64,000 bases of DNA from Edolisoma coerulescens (lineage: Eukaryota; Chordata; Aves; Passeriformes; Campephagidae). The stretch spans positions 1,948,974 to 2,012,973 of the forward strand of contig VWZW01004624.1 of NCBI GenBank assembly GCA_013397115.1, read 5' to 3'. Under the pieces are notes generated by a model, which worked only from the letters and a program-made list of their open reading frames with translations, ran no database searches and was not told where the DNA came from. Positions 36,007 to 50,222 of the stretch are shown here, piece after piece (position 1 is the first letter of the stretch; every line of letters begins with the position of its first letter). The position numbers were made by a program, and so were the translations under genes.

Positions 36007-39000
36007 AGAGAACCTTCTTTCGTGTTTAGTGTATTTCTCAATCCTGCTGGCTCAGGTCTTGCATAATGGTGTTGGGAGGGTGGCAGCAGCAATTCACATA
36101 ATATATATAAATAAAGCTTTTTACAATTACAAATTAAAAAGCTGAAAAATAATCCATGAGCCCCATGAATGCAGATTTCTCTGAAGCAGGTCTTTTGCAG
36201 AGTGTCTATGTCTATGTTGAACAAGTCTTCACACACAGGGGTGTCATCCAACTGATCATTCTGGGCCTTTGGGGACAGGGTGGAGGTGGGGAGGTGTACA
36301 TGTGAGTGTTACTTCACAGGTTTTTAAACATCTAGTCCAAAACTAAAAACTAATCTGAAGACAGGGGGAAAAGAGCAACTAAGTGATGTTTTGAACTGTG
36401 CCTAGAGTAACCACTATTTCCTCGCCCGAAAACCAACTATTTCTTACTAACCCAAACTGGTATTTATGAAGAGATTTCTCCAGCACAAAAAATAGCCAGG
36501 TATGATTTGCATCTTTTAAAGTCCCCCTCACTCCACAGCTTTAGTTGAAACAAGTGGTAGCGACAGGCGCTGAACTTCTACTACTATTAATAGGAGCAGC
36601 ACATGCTGAGCAACATCACAATAGTCTAGTAATGTATGCCCCAGACACTCCTTAAAACAAAAGGAAACCAAAAAAATTGCTACATCAAAAGCAGTGAAAT
36701 TAAGGCAGAGAAGCTGACAGAGAATGCACTTCACTGTGACAATAAAGCCCTCAATATATAAGATTTTCCAATATCTGGGAAATTACATCTATTGTTATTT
36801 TTGAAGCAGATAACACAATTAAGATCTCAAGCTTATACTTCTAAACCACACTGCTGATTTTTGTCTTTCAAATCACAAGCTTCTGCAAATTTAACTAAAT
36901 GATACAGCTTCCTCCTAATTTCTTTACTAACAGTATTTCTCTTGCAGCTCATAAAATCTGTTACATGTTCAACTTTGGAATTTAATTTGCATGGTAATTG
37001 CAATAACAATAATACTTCATCATTAAGATAATATAGGCTAAGATCCTATGCAATTTTCACTTTTTAATGGAAACTCTGAGACTAAGAACACAGATAAAAT
37101 ATTATATATTAATGTCAATATAGCTAATACCCCCCAAAATCCCACCAATTTACTTTTCACTGACAATGTTAAAAGAAAATGATTTATGCAGATCAATCAC
37201 CTAGCTCATCAAGTCATTCACTGACAGCCAGCCTTCATCATTGCTATTTAAAAGGCACTGCTGACAGAAAAGACCGACTCTTTGATTAAGGGCTCTGTCT
37301 GGCTAACCTTTTATTTGAAGAATGATTGCTGCTGAGTGACAAATACTTTCCCATTCATTTCAAGGAAAAGATATTGACATTCAAATTCTTGATGTCTACA
37401 CTGAACAGATGCCACTGTTGGCAAGTGGCTTGATAGCAACAGCAGGTACACTACTACTCTGGGGGGTGAAAAACAGCACCACTGGCTCAAGTTAAAGGCT
37501 CTCAACAAGTGCAAGCTACAGATCTCTCAGCCAAATCCTCTCTCTTCAACAGTTATCATCAAAGAACATCTGTTTGTTGTTTCTCCCTAGTCCTCTTCTT
37601 GAAAGTGTCCTAGCCTCACCTTGACCCCACTTTCAATTGTATTGGATGTTATTACTAAAAATAAAGAGAACTCAGCAGCAAAGTGACCCTTTGGTTGAGA
37701 AGGGCGTCCTCCCTTACACAACATCCCCAAACGCCAGTCAGGGAAATCCCAAAGCAAGGGCTGCTGCTTCCGCACTAATGTGATTTCTGTTGACAGTAAT
37801 GTGAAATGGAAGTTGCATTTGCAGTATCACATACAAAATCAAAGCCAATATGTTTGTTACTTTAAGCTGATCCCTCTGTCACTTTCTACTTTATTACTTT
37901 ATAAAAAATAAAAAAGGAGTGAGAGAGGGAAAGAGGGGATGAAAGCTGGCCAAAAGCAGCTGCCTGATAATGGGCAGTAAGTAATGAATGTTCAGATCCT
38001 GTTTTGGACAGACTTTACAACCACAAGTATCCTAAAAAACAGTCACTAATTTATTCTCCCAAATAAAAATTAGAAATCAAGATAAGTACACCAGGTCACA
38101 GCTTTCAATGCTAATTGTTTTCAAAAACAAATCTATCACACGATGAAACGTTCTTTACTTGCACGTTTCACAGATCTTAATCAGATTCAGCACACAGATG
38201 CATATCACTTAAAAAAATTCTTTTTGATGTTACCTGATGAGAGTTCCCCAACTTCTCTACTACAAGCAATAACACATACAGGGATGTTACAATTAAACCT
38301 AGCTAATAAATAATATGAACAATTCTCCCTGCCAGAGCAGCATTCCTCCCCAATTTCTTTTTGTCTAGGGTGGGGCATTGGGAATTAATATTCTGCTACA
38401 TAATATATCTTAATATTCTCGTGATACTAAAACTCAATTTACTCTTCTGGAGTACCACAGAACTTCTGTTTATCATTGTATTTGGCAGCCATATTAAGCC
38501 ATCCAAAAAAAAGATTCTCCACAGCAATAAAGTCTCTTTGGAGTTTCCTAATGAGGTAGCTCTGCCACGTAACTTCACACCAACACACCGTTCAGTTAGC
38601 AAGGCTGGAGAGGGACACAGAGCCAACATTACTCCTGAAGAAAAGCACGGCTTGGGGTAGCAATCTTTGCTCTTCCTACTGTCCAAATAATTTGCTTCCC
38701 AGCTTCCTCCCATTTCTGAAACCCATAGCACAATATCAGTGGCACGGAAACAGAAGCTATCGCTACCAGGAGAAAAAATGAAGAAGCCTTGCAAATCCAG
38801 GGGGCAACAGCATCACAGGGGTAAAAAGATGGAACTCATTTGACTCTCTATACAAAAGAAAGAAAACAAACAACAGGAGCAAGGACAGAAGTGCACCCCC
38901 TCCTGATGTCTGTCAAAGGTGGAGGTGAGTATATATTTACAGCATATCTGTAATACCACCAAGATTATAACTGTCATCTAACATTACATTTTTAATTGTT

Positions 39001-39365
39001 TACTAAGTCAGCAAATTTCATGGTTGCAGAAAAGCTTCTGTGGTTGTGGAAAAGAACAAAACCAGCACACTTATTAACTTCTAAATGGACTGTTAGTTGT
39101 TTTGTGATTTTTAAATAGTTTGTTCTAACTATTAGGAACAATCTAACATTAAAAACAAACAACCTAGAGAGGAAAAAAATCTAGCATTAATAACTTGTGG
39201 GTGTTTGATTGAAGATCTGATTCATTCTGCCTTCCTATCCCATACAAGAAAAAAACTATGGGGTAAGAATAGCTTTACTGGCTCAGAGCCGAAATGCACC
39301 TTTTGTCCAACAGTAGCCTGGAATGAATACAGGAACAAGCTAAATCAGTTTGGAGTCAACTGTCC

Positions 39366-39411
39366 ACAACAAAAACAACAAAAAAAACAAACAAACAAAA
39401 CAAAACAAAAC
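39366..39411. repeat. (AAAC)n-type tract
   Basis: An A-rich tract broken by single C at intervals of two to eight bases, mostly three or four, on the plus strand. Confidence 0.8.
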
Positions 39412-40975
39412 TTGGCCTTGTACTGTAGTTTCTTAAACTTCACGTGCACTTACTCATAAAAAAAATAGGGTTTTGTTCATGCATCTAATAACGGTACATA
39501 AACACAGATTTACAGGCTTGAACTTTATTAATTAAACTACTTGATCGTACGCTTTCTCTGGCATTCTTCCATTTTAAATAAGGATTAATCTATGATAGAA
39601 CTCTAAGGCTGCTGCTGTAATCAAAAGAAAAAATGCTTTCAGGTTTTCATAGGCTTCTTCGCATGCTCTAGTAGTATCTTTTTTTCTTTCCTTAAGCATA
39701 TTTGAATGAACTGCTTGAATATGTTTACTCTTTCATCTCTACAGCTTTGAAAACTTCATACTTCGTATCTGATCTACAACAAAGCAATAAGGACTGCAGA
39801 GGTTGACAGCATGGACATAATTAAATACTACCATCAATGAACTGCCATGTTGAACAATACTGACTTATAATGCACTTCAAGATCAACCATTTACATTTAA
39901 AACTATTTCCCTGAGAGGTCTGAAAAAGGAGCAGCTTAGATTTTTTTTTTCATAAGAGATCCGCAGAAAAAGAAATCAATTTCTATATAACTCAGTAATG
40001 AGTCCTGCTCTTTACCAGAAGATTTGGTTTACATACTGAATACACACAGTAACATGTAAGCAATACTTTGTAGATGTCAACTCTGAAAAAAGATCAAGAG
40101 AAGAAAAACAAATCTACAGTCATTGCATTTACATAATCAGTGAAGTGCCATCATATGTACCTTTTCCAAGATGTACCATACCAAGCAACACAATAAGTGA
40201 TTGAAAGACAGAAAATTAACACGGAAATGAACTAGCAACAAACACCAATTCATAAAGGAATTCTCAGTATCATAATAAAACACTAATTATCCTAAACTTT
40301 GGAGAAAATATTTTGACACAAAAAGGTTGCAACGTGTATCAAAAATAGCATTAACCTCTTGCATATTTGTAAGAATGTTAGGCCAAAAGAGAAATATATA
40401 TAAGGTATGTAAGTATAGAGAAGAGAGATTTTTAACAAAGCAGAATTATACCTATCACAGCAGTTTGTGGATAAATTATTAGGTTTATTACTCCTAAAGT
40501 ACTTTGAATAGAAGTGTTCCAGCTGTTACATCTCATCACCAGCACACTGCCAATTTTCTCTGCCAGATAGTCCTTTTATGCATTGGGGAACTTGTTGCAA
40601 TTAAGGGATTTTCTCATTTCTTTATAATTCTGTGACTTAAAAGGGTGTCCTAAAAATTCAATTGCATCAACCATATTCAGTTCCTTTTTTTCAAATTTGC
40701 TGCCTATGAAACGGAATGAAACCACCAAATCTCTTTCCAGTGAGAAACGCAAGTTAACATCTTTCTAGTGATGCTGCATTAGTATGTTGCTGCTGGTACA
40801 TCTGACAGCAAATAGCTACAGTAAACCTTACAGCATATTTGTGGAAAATCTTTTTAATGAGATGCTTTCTGCTACAGTAATCCCTTACTACCTTCAGAAA
40901 CATATTTAAAATTGCAGGCTATTCTACCAAAAATAATATGTCATAGGGTTTTTTCTCAAAACTGTTCAATTTCTT

Positions 40976-40997
40976 AAAAAAAAAAAAAAAAAAAAAT
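40976..40997. repeat. Poly-A tract (22 A)
   Basis: A homopolymer of 22 A on the plus strand. No AATAAA or retrocopy body was recognised just upstream, so it is left as simple sequence. Confidence 0.85.
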
Positions 40998-43900
40998 TAG
41001 GGCCAGAAAACATTACATCTTGACTAGTGAAGAAGCACTAATCTGCCAGTATTCTAAAAGTTCTCATCAGTAAGATAAACCTACTCAATTGCAAAACTGT
41101 GTCTTCATTACATTTACTTCTTCACTCTACAGTATCTCAAAATACATTACTTATTTCAAAAGGAAGGGAAAAAGTTCATCTACTACTAGAAGATGCAACA
41201 ACACTACAGTGAGTAGAGTGTATGTAATAGTAGAGCAGCACACATGGGGGATGAATAGGGAGACTCAGGAAATTAAAGCTGACTGTATGGCAAGTGCTTA
41301 AGAGGGTATGATTTATGTATTTGCTCAGGGTATTTAATCAAAACACCCATGGGTCTTTGATAGTTTTTTTGAAGAGTGACATATTCTAAAAGTGATTACT
41401 CAGAATACGGGTTAAAAGACAGCACGTGAAAAAAAGCTGTCCTCCAATGCCCACCAAAACAGACTTCTAAGAGAAGAGCTCACCTACCTGATTGCCAGGG
41501 CAACTTCCTTCAGAAAACACTGACTTTCCCTAAGGGTTTCCCTTCCCAGGGCTAATCAAGCCCCATCTTGTTTAGTTTGTACTATCTGACAAGATACTGC
41601 TGTACCACACAAGGTGGTCTAGCAGATAAGTTTAGAGCGCAGCCTACAGCAGCTCAGAGCTACATTCCCAGGTAGAAAATGAGGGAACATTCCTCAAACA
41701 AGAGGTGATTTGGCATGCAGACAAACGCCATTTCACAGACCTCTCCTACTGACTAAATACGCAACCTTCACAAGAGTGTGCATATTGCTCATAGTTTTAT
41801 AGCTCTGGACATTCAGATTTTTTGTAAGCCATCACAGAATTTGGAAAATACCTCATACGTATACCCACAAATGTACTTAATCACGGAATCAATTCAGGGC
41901 CAGAACTAACTTCTTTTCTCCTCACTCGCCCATCCCCTAATTCCCTGACATAAAAACAGCATCGGCACTGCAGCCCTTCTGCACCTCTTCAACATCACAA
42001 GAGGCATCATCTGACCACCAATCAGGTGCCCCAGTATGCATACAACCACTGCTATGCTACACTGCACATATTTAAACCCATAAATAAGGTGAGCCCAATC
42101 AAAGAAAAATTTCCCTCCTTCAGTTTGTCAAGCTAAAAAGGATTCTTTGTTATAGCCACTAGTGAGTTATGATTGGTAATCAAAAATTACTGTACTGCAA
42201 CACATTCTTTCATCAACCTTCATTCACTACACAAAACTCAGCCTAAATTGATTAAATAATTATTTTCTCATTTCTCTCATTACACCTTTAAGAAAAAAAC
42301 ATACACTAGTCTGGGCTTCCAGCAAATCAGCTATTCCACATATAAAAACTGTGCTGAGATCCACATGCTCTGTTCAGAAGCCTCAGCTTTAAAAACAAAA
42401 TTCTAAATTTGAGATATTATTGAACTTTGATCCACAAGTAAGGAATTAAAGTAGGTAATATTCCAAATACATCCACACCCTCAAGTGACGATAGAACATG
42501 AAAGATGATGAGAAAACTAACCAGGGAATTAAGTCCACAAACTGAGTGGAGCTCTTCCTAGCATTTAGTTTCTCTCCAGCAAGAAGGCCTCAGAAAATCT
42601 AGCATGAGATGGTTTTTAAAACGGCTGCTCTGCCATTCTGACACACCAGACTGCCAGTAACTCAAAACAGTGAACTAAAATAACAGGTACATCATGAAGG
42701 GTCAGTAAATTCTTATAGCTTTAGTCCCAGAAGAGGCTTCCTGTAATTAAAGTAAAAAAAAGTTAACTGTAATTGGTAGTGGTAGGCAACTCAGAGTCCA
42801 TAGAAAGAAGCCAACGCTAAATAAACTGATAAAGTTTTTAACAGAGTTTGATAAAGCATCTTTCAAAGACCACAAGGACGATATTAAGAGTCTCTTAACT
42901 GTTAATAAATATCACTGACCAATTCAGAACCTGAAGCTGGTGAATTATTTATGCTCAAGTCTCTGGAGATCTTATTGACTATTAAGAATCAGAGCTCCCC
43001 GTTCCATAGATTTCAGGACACACACAGCTGAAGTGCTTTGGAGAAGGGTCATGGAAATATTAGTCAATTGGAGAAAAACAAGGAGAACCTCAAGTACATG
43101 ACTGCCAGTCAAGTAGTGTTACCTATGAAAGTGCCTTGGCTCTCGTTCACTCTATTTCTGTACTGCAACTTTGTTCACAAGCAGTTCTTGCTCTGAGCTG
43201 TTCAGGAACAGTTGCTCTAAATAATTCTCCCTTGCTTTACACGTATCTTACACAGAATCTCCAACATATCATAAAGTTGGAATAGATATTCAGTTTTTGA
43301 CTCCTGGCACAAGAACAAAATAGAGGAAAGATGAAAAAAAGCAGTGAAGTGTTTCCTTTAAAAGAAACTGGAAATACATGCATTTACTTATTCCCAAGTT
43401 GTACTGTGACAAAACAAAAGGGATAACAAGAAAGATGGATGGAGCTGGATAGAGACTAGGATCCACCTCCTTTCCCACAGTGCCATGAAAGAGGAAATAC
43501 TCCCTCACCTCACCACCCAAATGAAGTGACATGACTTAAGAAAGGACAAACTTCAAGGGTTTTTCTTCATTTTGAAAAAGAGAGGGGAAAATCTCCCGAA
43601 ACACAGAAGAGCTTTTTGTCAGAATTGACTACCATGTCTATCATGACTGTGGGACCAGACCAGGACAAAAAAATGACTCAAGAAGCTGAAGGGAAACTAT
43701 TAACAGAATTCCAGTTTTCCAGAAGTCACTATTCTGAGCCCAAATTAGCATTTATGAGATTGAAGCACATAAATGTGTGTTGACTGTATAATTTTGTCTA
43801 GCAAACACACCTCCAACATCACTAATTAGGGAGCAATCACGTTTTACAGTACTGTGCAAAGTTTGTCTGCTTGTTTCTATTAACATCTACCTCTGAGGAG

Positions 43901-46900
43901 CTAAACTATTGACCCAGAGCATCAAGAACAGCTGCAGTTCTGGGAAGGCTGTGTTCAAACTGCAGGAGAGCAGAAAGGGTTGGCAGTGGTCCCAGAGGTC
44001 AGTTGTTAGACCAGAGAAAGTGCTGCAAAAGGCTGTCCATTGCAAGGCTTCAAACCCAGCTCAGCTCCCACCCACTGGGTGAGGGCAGGCAGACGGGAAA
44101 GGCTACGGGCACCCCAAGGAGCATCCAGGGCAGTGGGAAAGGCAGGGGGTGAGCTCTGCCAGAGCAAACAGCTTCTGCAGGGGTCCACAGCACCCATCAA
44201 ACCGTGGGAAATTGATAAATAGCTGAAATGATGCAAGTTACTTCAAATTGAAATATGAGATACGTGAATAATGACAAGAACAATAATAGTTACTCAGAAA
44301 TGACAAATTCATCAGAAATGGGGAAGAAAACCAACACAGGAGCATAGAAAAGTCATTAGGAAAAAGTGAAATATTCCAAAAATACTGTTTAATTGAAAGC
44401 TGAATGCAAATGAATACCTGCATTTTAAAATGTGCATATGTAAAGTGTTGGCTTGTCAGTTCAATCCCACTCTCCCTTTGCTCCTCTGCAGAAATAGTCC
44501 AGCTGATTGACTCAGGCCTGTGTAATGTATAGGTTCAGTACTCAGGAAGGAGTTTGCAATCAGTTGTAACAAGATTTTATTTTTAGCTATCAAGCCCTGA
44601 TAACAAATGGTTCTGATGGCCAAGTATTAAATATCACATTGGCATCCTTTGTTGTGAAATAATAAAAATAGAGTTTTCCATCCATGCTGGTTTTCTCATT
44701 TTCTTTTTTCGAATATATAAATTATTAACAAAACACCACACATCAATATTCAGCCTTATATGAAAGCATTAGATGACTTTCCAACTTTCTCAGTATAAAA
44801 AAGATTTTCCTCCTATTAGCTATAACTACTTTCAGATATATTTTTGTACATTGGGAAAGCCCCATAAAGTATGGTTCTGTGAAAAAGGTTACCTCAAAGT
44901 CTGAAGCCAAAGCAAAGCATCAGCCCATAGCAGATCGTTGGCTTGTTATTATTTTAGTTGACATTAGTAATGCTAACAACTAAAAACATTTAAACACACA
45001 GGTAACATTCTTTTACTTAAAAATTACTTGTCTCAGAAAAGGAAAAAATACAACTACTACAGCATAAAGAAAAAGCTGACTATGCAATCAAAAGCCCAAA
45101 GGACCCAATTTCTTCTTAAAGTACCTGATGGACATCGTGACAGTCTGATTACCTTCTACCACCAATTTTTGGAACATGTGAAAAATACTGTATGCTTCTG
45201 GCTGGTATGTGGTCCAAGATGACTCATAAATCTTCCTTTATCTCCTCCGTGGTGTTAGCAGAAAAGGATGAGTTGCTTTTTTCCATCTCATTCACATGTC
45301 TTTCTGTCTGTTACCCGTGCCCTTGAGCAAAGATTACTGATGCCCTGCCTTTGATATATGACACATCACATACAGCAGCTTTTCATCAAGTGAATTAACC
45401 TGAAAAAATGCAAACCTACCTGCCAGTTGCTTCCCAACTTTCCACTATTCCTTTGTGTACCTTCCCTAACATGCCACACAAGGCATGAAAGAACAAGGTT
45501 ACCAGTCAGAGCAAATTAAATTGTCCTTCGGGGGACACTGACGTAATTTATCGAAATATACTAACTTAATATTTACCTTCATAACTGATTCAAATTGTAA
45601 AATATACTTTTCATCATATTCCTAGCCTGAAAAATGTATCTATTCAAAAACCAGAGGATGAACTATCTGCTCAGATCACCCTAAATTATTGCTCTGAGTC
45701 ACACATAATAACTGCAATTCATGTAATGCATTACTGATATAATGCTACAAACAATTCTGCCATGCTAATCCATACAGTAGGATTAGTCAGTATGCTGCAT
45801 ATGCTGTTTTGTTCGCACAATTTAAAATATATTTTTTAAATAGAAAAAGTATTAATATCTTAAAATATTAGCTCTTCCCAATGGTTGAACTGTTCACAAG
45901 AAGTATTTTTATTATGTGAAATAAAAAAATATGTTGCACTTTTTCCTTAGTAAGGTTCTTTTAAGAAACGCATCTGTGGGGTGCTCTCTTCTGCATATGC
46001 CTTCAATCTTACATTTTAAAGATGTCATTAAAATAAATACTGTGCTGCTAATGAGCAAGATTCACACACTGGCATCTCTGAGACTTTATTTATGCTTGGG
46101 AATTTTTTCTACTGTAGATTACATTTGTAAGTGGCTACTGACAGGATCTCAAAGAAATTTAACTACAGGAGCTCCTAGATATTCCAGTGTTTTTAAAGAC
46201 GGGATAGTAACCTCCCAATATAACAACGCACTTGAAAACATACAGGCTGCACCTCTTATAAGACTCTTTTATCAAAATTGTATTATATCTTCTAATGAAG
46301 GCAGTGAGTGAAAAATATAAACATTGATATATATTTTCCAATGAATTGGCTTAAGAGTAACATGTTAAAACAGGATTAATGGCACAAAGCATGTACTATA
46401 TAAAAATAGCCTGTAGAAAAAAGCATTAAGCAATTACAACTCTAGCACTGAAGGCTCCAATATTATAGGGTAATATTTCCTTAATGTTAGACTTCATTAA
46501 CCCTAAGATAATCTCTCATAAATTTTGCTGATTTTTAAGGAGAAAAAATAAATTATGTTTATTAAACTACTGAATATGTTTATGAAAACAAGACATAATC
46601 TAGTGCTATAAACTTCTTGTCTTTATCTGAATAATCAGGAAGCTCATAAATAAAATATCATATAACAAAGTGAGTGTTAAAATTCATTACCGTAATAGCT
46701 ATGCTCATGATCTATTTCATTAACACTCCTCCTTTCTTTGAATAAATGGGTTCTTGGGTCTACCAGAGCAAGGCCATTTACAAGACAAAATACTAAGCTG
46801 CTTTTTCTCATTTTCCCTTATCTGTTCTATTCCCAACTTTCTAAATTAATTCTTCCTTTAAATCTTATTGTTCCTTCCAGTGTAACTCACAGCACATTAG

Positions 46901-49900
46901 AGAAACTTGAAAGAAATATAAGCAAAGAAATGGGTCTGTGGAGTGTAAGTTAATTAGGAATCTAAGTGACTGGTGATGAGACTTGATGGCATTTGGCTTT
47001 GGAATTAATTTAAGAAGCTTAAATTCATTTAAAAATAAAATATAAATATATTGGAAGTTCAAAAGAAGTCATACCTCAAAAAAGCCATGCTAACATTTCA
47101 GCCCCAACACCAGCTAAAGTTAACAATATACAATGGCACACCAATTTTATCTCAAATATTTCTTCAAATCAACATGGATCAAAAGAGCCAGTAGCTGTTA
47201 GTGAGGCACTAATATTGAGGCATAAAACTAAACATTAGCAACTGCACCAGTCACCATCTGCAATCAACTACGTAACTGTGGGATCCAACTTCACATGATA
47301 CTTCTTAATAAGTCAGTGCAGAACCCAATTTCAGTCCTCACAGCAACACACCATTTCTATTATCCATCAACCTCAGCTTTGCTTTTTTTATCCATTTCTG
47401 CTGATTTCCTGTGTAATATATCAGATCCAATCTGGATAAATCCTCTACCATAACACCGGGGTTGCAAGAACAGGTCTTTGGGAAAGATGCAAGAGAATAG
47501 CTATGAACCACGGTGCTGGGAGATTTCCCGCTGCTGTAGCTGCACGATCATGAAGGGGCTGGAGTGGACATGGGCAGACAGCAGGACTGATGGCTTTGGA
47601 TTGCCATATGTGTTCCCTTCTGTAAGAATGGGGCAGCAGTCTTAAAAGTTCATCCTCGGGGGAATGCGTCATATTACATCGAGAAGGATAAAATTCCAAG
47701 GCTTTAAAAAGATGCAAAATCTGTACCTCCCCTGATTTTAGAGGCACTTCCTAAGGCACAAAAATGCAAGAAAAAGAGGATCAGACTCTAGGAGAACTAA
47801 AAACTAAAAAAAAGTATTGTTAAACTAAGCAGGTACCAAAAATGGAAGGTATAGACCTAAGCAGGATACTGCTTTAAATGGATTTCTTACAAAATAGTTT
47901 TGTTTTCCACTCACAGAAAAGGCACTGTGACCCCTCCTGATGCAACCACAACAAACTGCAAAGGGGTACAGTCTCACATCTTACAATGGAACACAGTATT
48001 GGTAGTCAGAACACCACTATCCATGAGGAAAAGCAGCAGCATCTATAAGGAAAAACTAACAAGTGCCATTAACCCAGTGTGTACTTAAGTTGCATTGCTC
48101 ACTTCCTTCCCAGAACTTTGAAGAGAGGGTAAGGGATAATATAGTACGTTACAAATGCATGCTAGGCTGGTATATTAATTGATACAGCTTTCCCCTGCAC
48201 TTTCAATAGGTAAATTTGCCCCCAGAGAACACTGGTTTATCAAAGGAAATGATACACAAATAAATGCAAAATGTATTTTATACCTTTTATCAGGCCAGAT
48301 GATAAAACTGCAGAAAATAAAAAAGCAAGCTTTGCAGGCTCTCCTAACTTGTTTTTCAACTTCATCAACTAGATAAACAACATATTGCAAATTGTAATAG
48401 TTTTCACGCTAATATGTAACCTCAACAAACTACAATTGATTATCATTATAAAAATCTTAATGCAGATCAGCAGGTTGCCATAGCAGGCCATAACATACAA
48501 CACGAGAGCCCATCTGCGGAATGCTTTGATCATATTGTTTTCTGTATCACCTTCATCAGCCCTGTTTGAGCAGTCTTGCAAAGCACATGCTTTCCTCCCC
48601 TGCATCCCGTATCAGCCCTACCTGCATTCAAAACCCATGTGCACGGCAGGGGGTTGCACTCTTTTATCGAGGGAGAACCCAAGTGCTAGAGCAGAGATTA
48701 GAAATAAGCAAACACAGTTTAAGTATCAACAATGGTTTAGATTATTAGATAGAGACATATTTTGAGAATGTCCATTTCACAAAGAGACAAAAACCAAAAT
48801 ACCTCCGAAAGCTTTAAGAGTCATATTTCAATTAGTGTAAAGCAAAACTCCCAAATATGGGAACTCCTGAAACCCAGGACTACAGAGCAAGATGCAAAAT
48901 CATCAGTATCATTCGTTTTATTAGCGTACAAAGATAAAATACTGGATATATTAGATAAAGCATTAATAAATTATTAGAAGCTGTTAAAAGATATTATAGA
49001 TAAGCAGCATGTGCATTATTGATCATATAATTTACTGGACTGTACAACCAGTTGGTATAATGGATTGTTATCCATTCAATTTCTAATGTTCTGAACTAGG
49101 AACGTATCCTAACGTAGATAGTAACACATTTTCTTTGTTTTTCATATTGACATTAAAGAGCTGAAAAGCAGCAACAATGTTTTCTGGAAATGCCAATGTT
49201 TCTTTTATCGATGTGCATGGCGGTTTTTCCTGCTGGTTTGGTTTGTTCTGTTGGAGGGATTTTTTTCCCAATTGCATCTCCAGGAACAACATTCTGCCTG
49301 TGGAACAGCTCAGAGTGAAGCACCAGAGCCTCCACCTGAATGCAAACCCAGTACAGAAAGTGCTGGTCTGCATGCTTGGAAACAGGAGGAGGCTAATCAC
49401 TGTGCTGAGATCTCACCAGGGACCACGGCATTCCACTGTTTCTTTACTGAGAACCATTCAGGATCAGCAAGCACCACTTGCAGCACAAGTAGCAATGATT
49501 TTAATAATGTGTCTTTGTATGTAATTAGTATTCATCACAGGTGCAGGTGGGCTTGCATTCAAGTTGGTCAAGAGTTCTACAGGGAAAGAAAAAAAGAGAA
49601 CTGAGCTATCAGTGTCAAATCACAGCTGATGAATGAGTTAACCTGTAAGACTTTGCTAGATATCTCATTGGACACACCAAGCAAACAGAAAAGAAAAAAC
49701 ATCAAAGGGAATACCGGCATTAAAAATATGACTCTAAAAAGATTTTTGATCGCTCATGATGTGTAATAAGTCATCTGTCTGCCTTAATAAAGAGAAGTCA
49801 TTATTTACTAGTGAACTAATACCAGTAGCTGTGACAAGCAAAACCAACAAAGCCCATAAAAATATAAAATAGCTGTTCTATGCAGTTAGGCTAAAAGAGA

Positions 49901-50184
49901 ACACATTCAATGTTTTAGATGAAAAAGCACTTAAGGCTTACTATGTGTTCAAAGACAACCTCCATTACATGTTTGGAACTGAAACAAATATCAAGGATTT
50001 TTCCTCATAGCCCAGCATTAACAGGAAAAATAAAAAACATGTTCTTTTTAAAGCACAAAGTCATAGGAACTTGTTTAATGCTTTGGATTGATACCTGTGG
50101 GTATTATAATTATTGTGGCCTTTCAGACAATGTACCAATGTCTCAATACTACATCATCCTTGGATACTGTAACTTAAAGTCTCA
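40998..50184. other. AT-rich non-coding stretch, no gene seen
   Basis: This is the longest stretch without even a clear transposon. A GC-richer patch at about 43900-44220 keeps frames open on both strands (44040-44222 plus, 44006-44236 minus), with no domain. The frame at 45931-46311 (126 codons) and the overlapping pair at 49177-49524 and 49251-49604 (plus) with 49083-49400 (minus) also lack any family resemblance. A weak CR1-like tail near 43250-43280 was considered and not called. Confidence 0.65.
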
Positions 50185-50222
50185 TCTCCTAAATATAATG
50201 CATTCTCCTAAATATAATGCAT
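50185..50222 (+). repeat. Perfect 19-bp tandem duplication
   Basis: The unit 'tctcctaaatataatgcat' occupies 50185-50203 and is repeated without a mismatch at 50204-50222. A duplication with no divergence is likely to be young, made by replication slippage or end joining. Confidence 0.93.

Larger units (their letters stand above)
34797..40975. other. AT-rich non-coding stretch, no gene seen
   Basis: It contains A/C tracts at 35646-35671 and 39366-39411 and a G-rich patch at 35986-36006. The minus-strand frame at 38396-38794 (132 codons) overlaps a plus-strand one (38361-38660) and has no recognisable domain or consistent start context. Frames at 35943-36251, 36528-36734, 37311-37514 and 37587-37775 are likewise without support. 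A block at 36940-37230 is a candidate conserved element. Confidence 0.65.

Noticed and set aside
35986..36298. G-quadruplex
   Set aside because: Both G-rich patches have only three good G runs within short loops, so the standard four-run motif is not met.
38396..38794. 132-codon frame on the minus strand
   Set aside because: No domain or family is visible, a plus-strand frame overlaps it, and neighbouring DNA shows no splice structure or second exon.
40940..41000. Processed pseudogene ending in the 22-A tract
   Set aside because: No AATAAA lies at the right distance and no gene-like body or target duplication is recognisable upstream.
41832..41860. CR1-like 'atcacagaatttggaaa'
   Set aside because: It is too short and lacks the next conserved block of the CR1 end.
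43250..43280. CR1-like tail ('cacagaatc...cataaagttggaatag')
   Set aside because: The words are present but interrupted, and the GGGACC block that normally follows is missing.
45931..46311. 126-codon frame on the plus strand
   Set aside because: It is AT-rich, has no recognisable motif, and its length is within chance for 64 kb of six-frame sequence.
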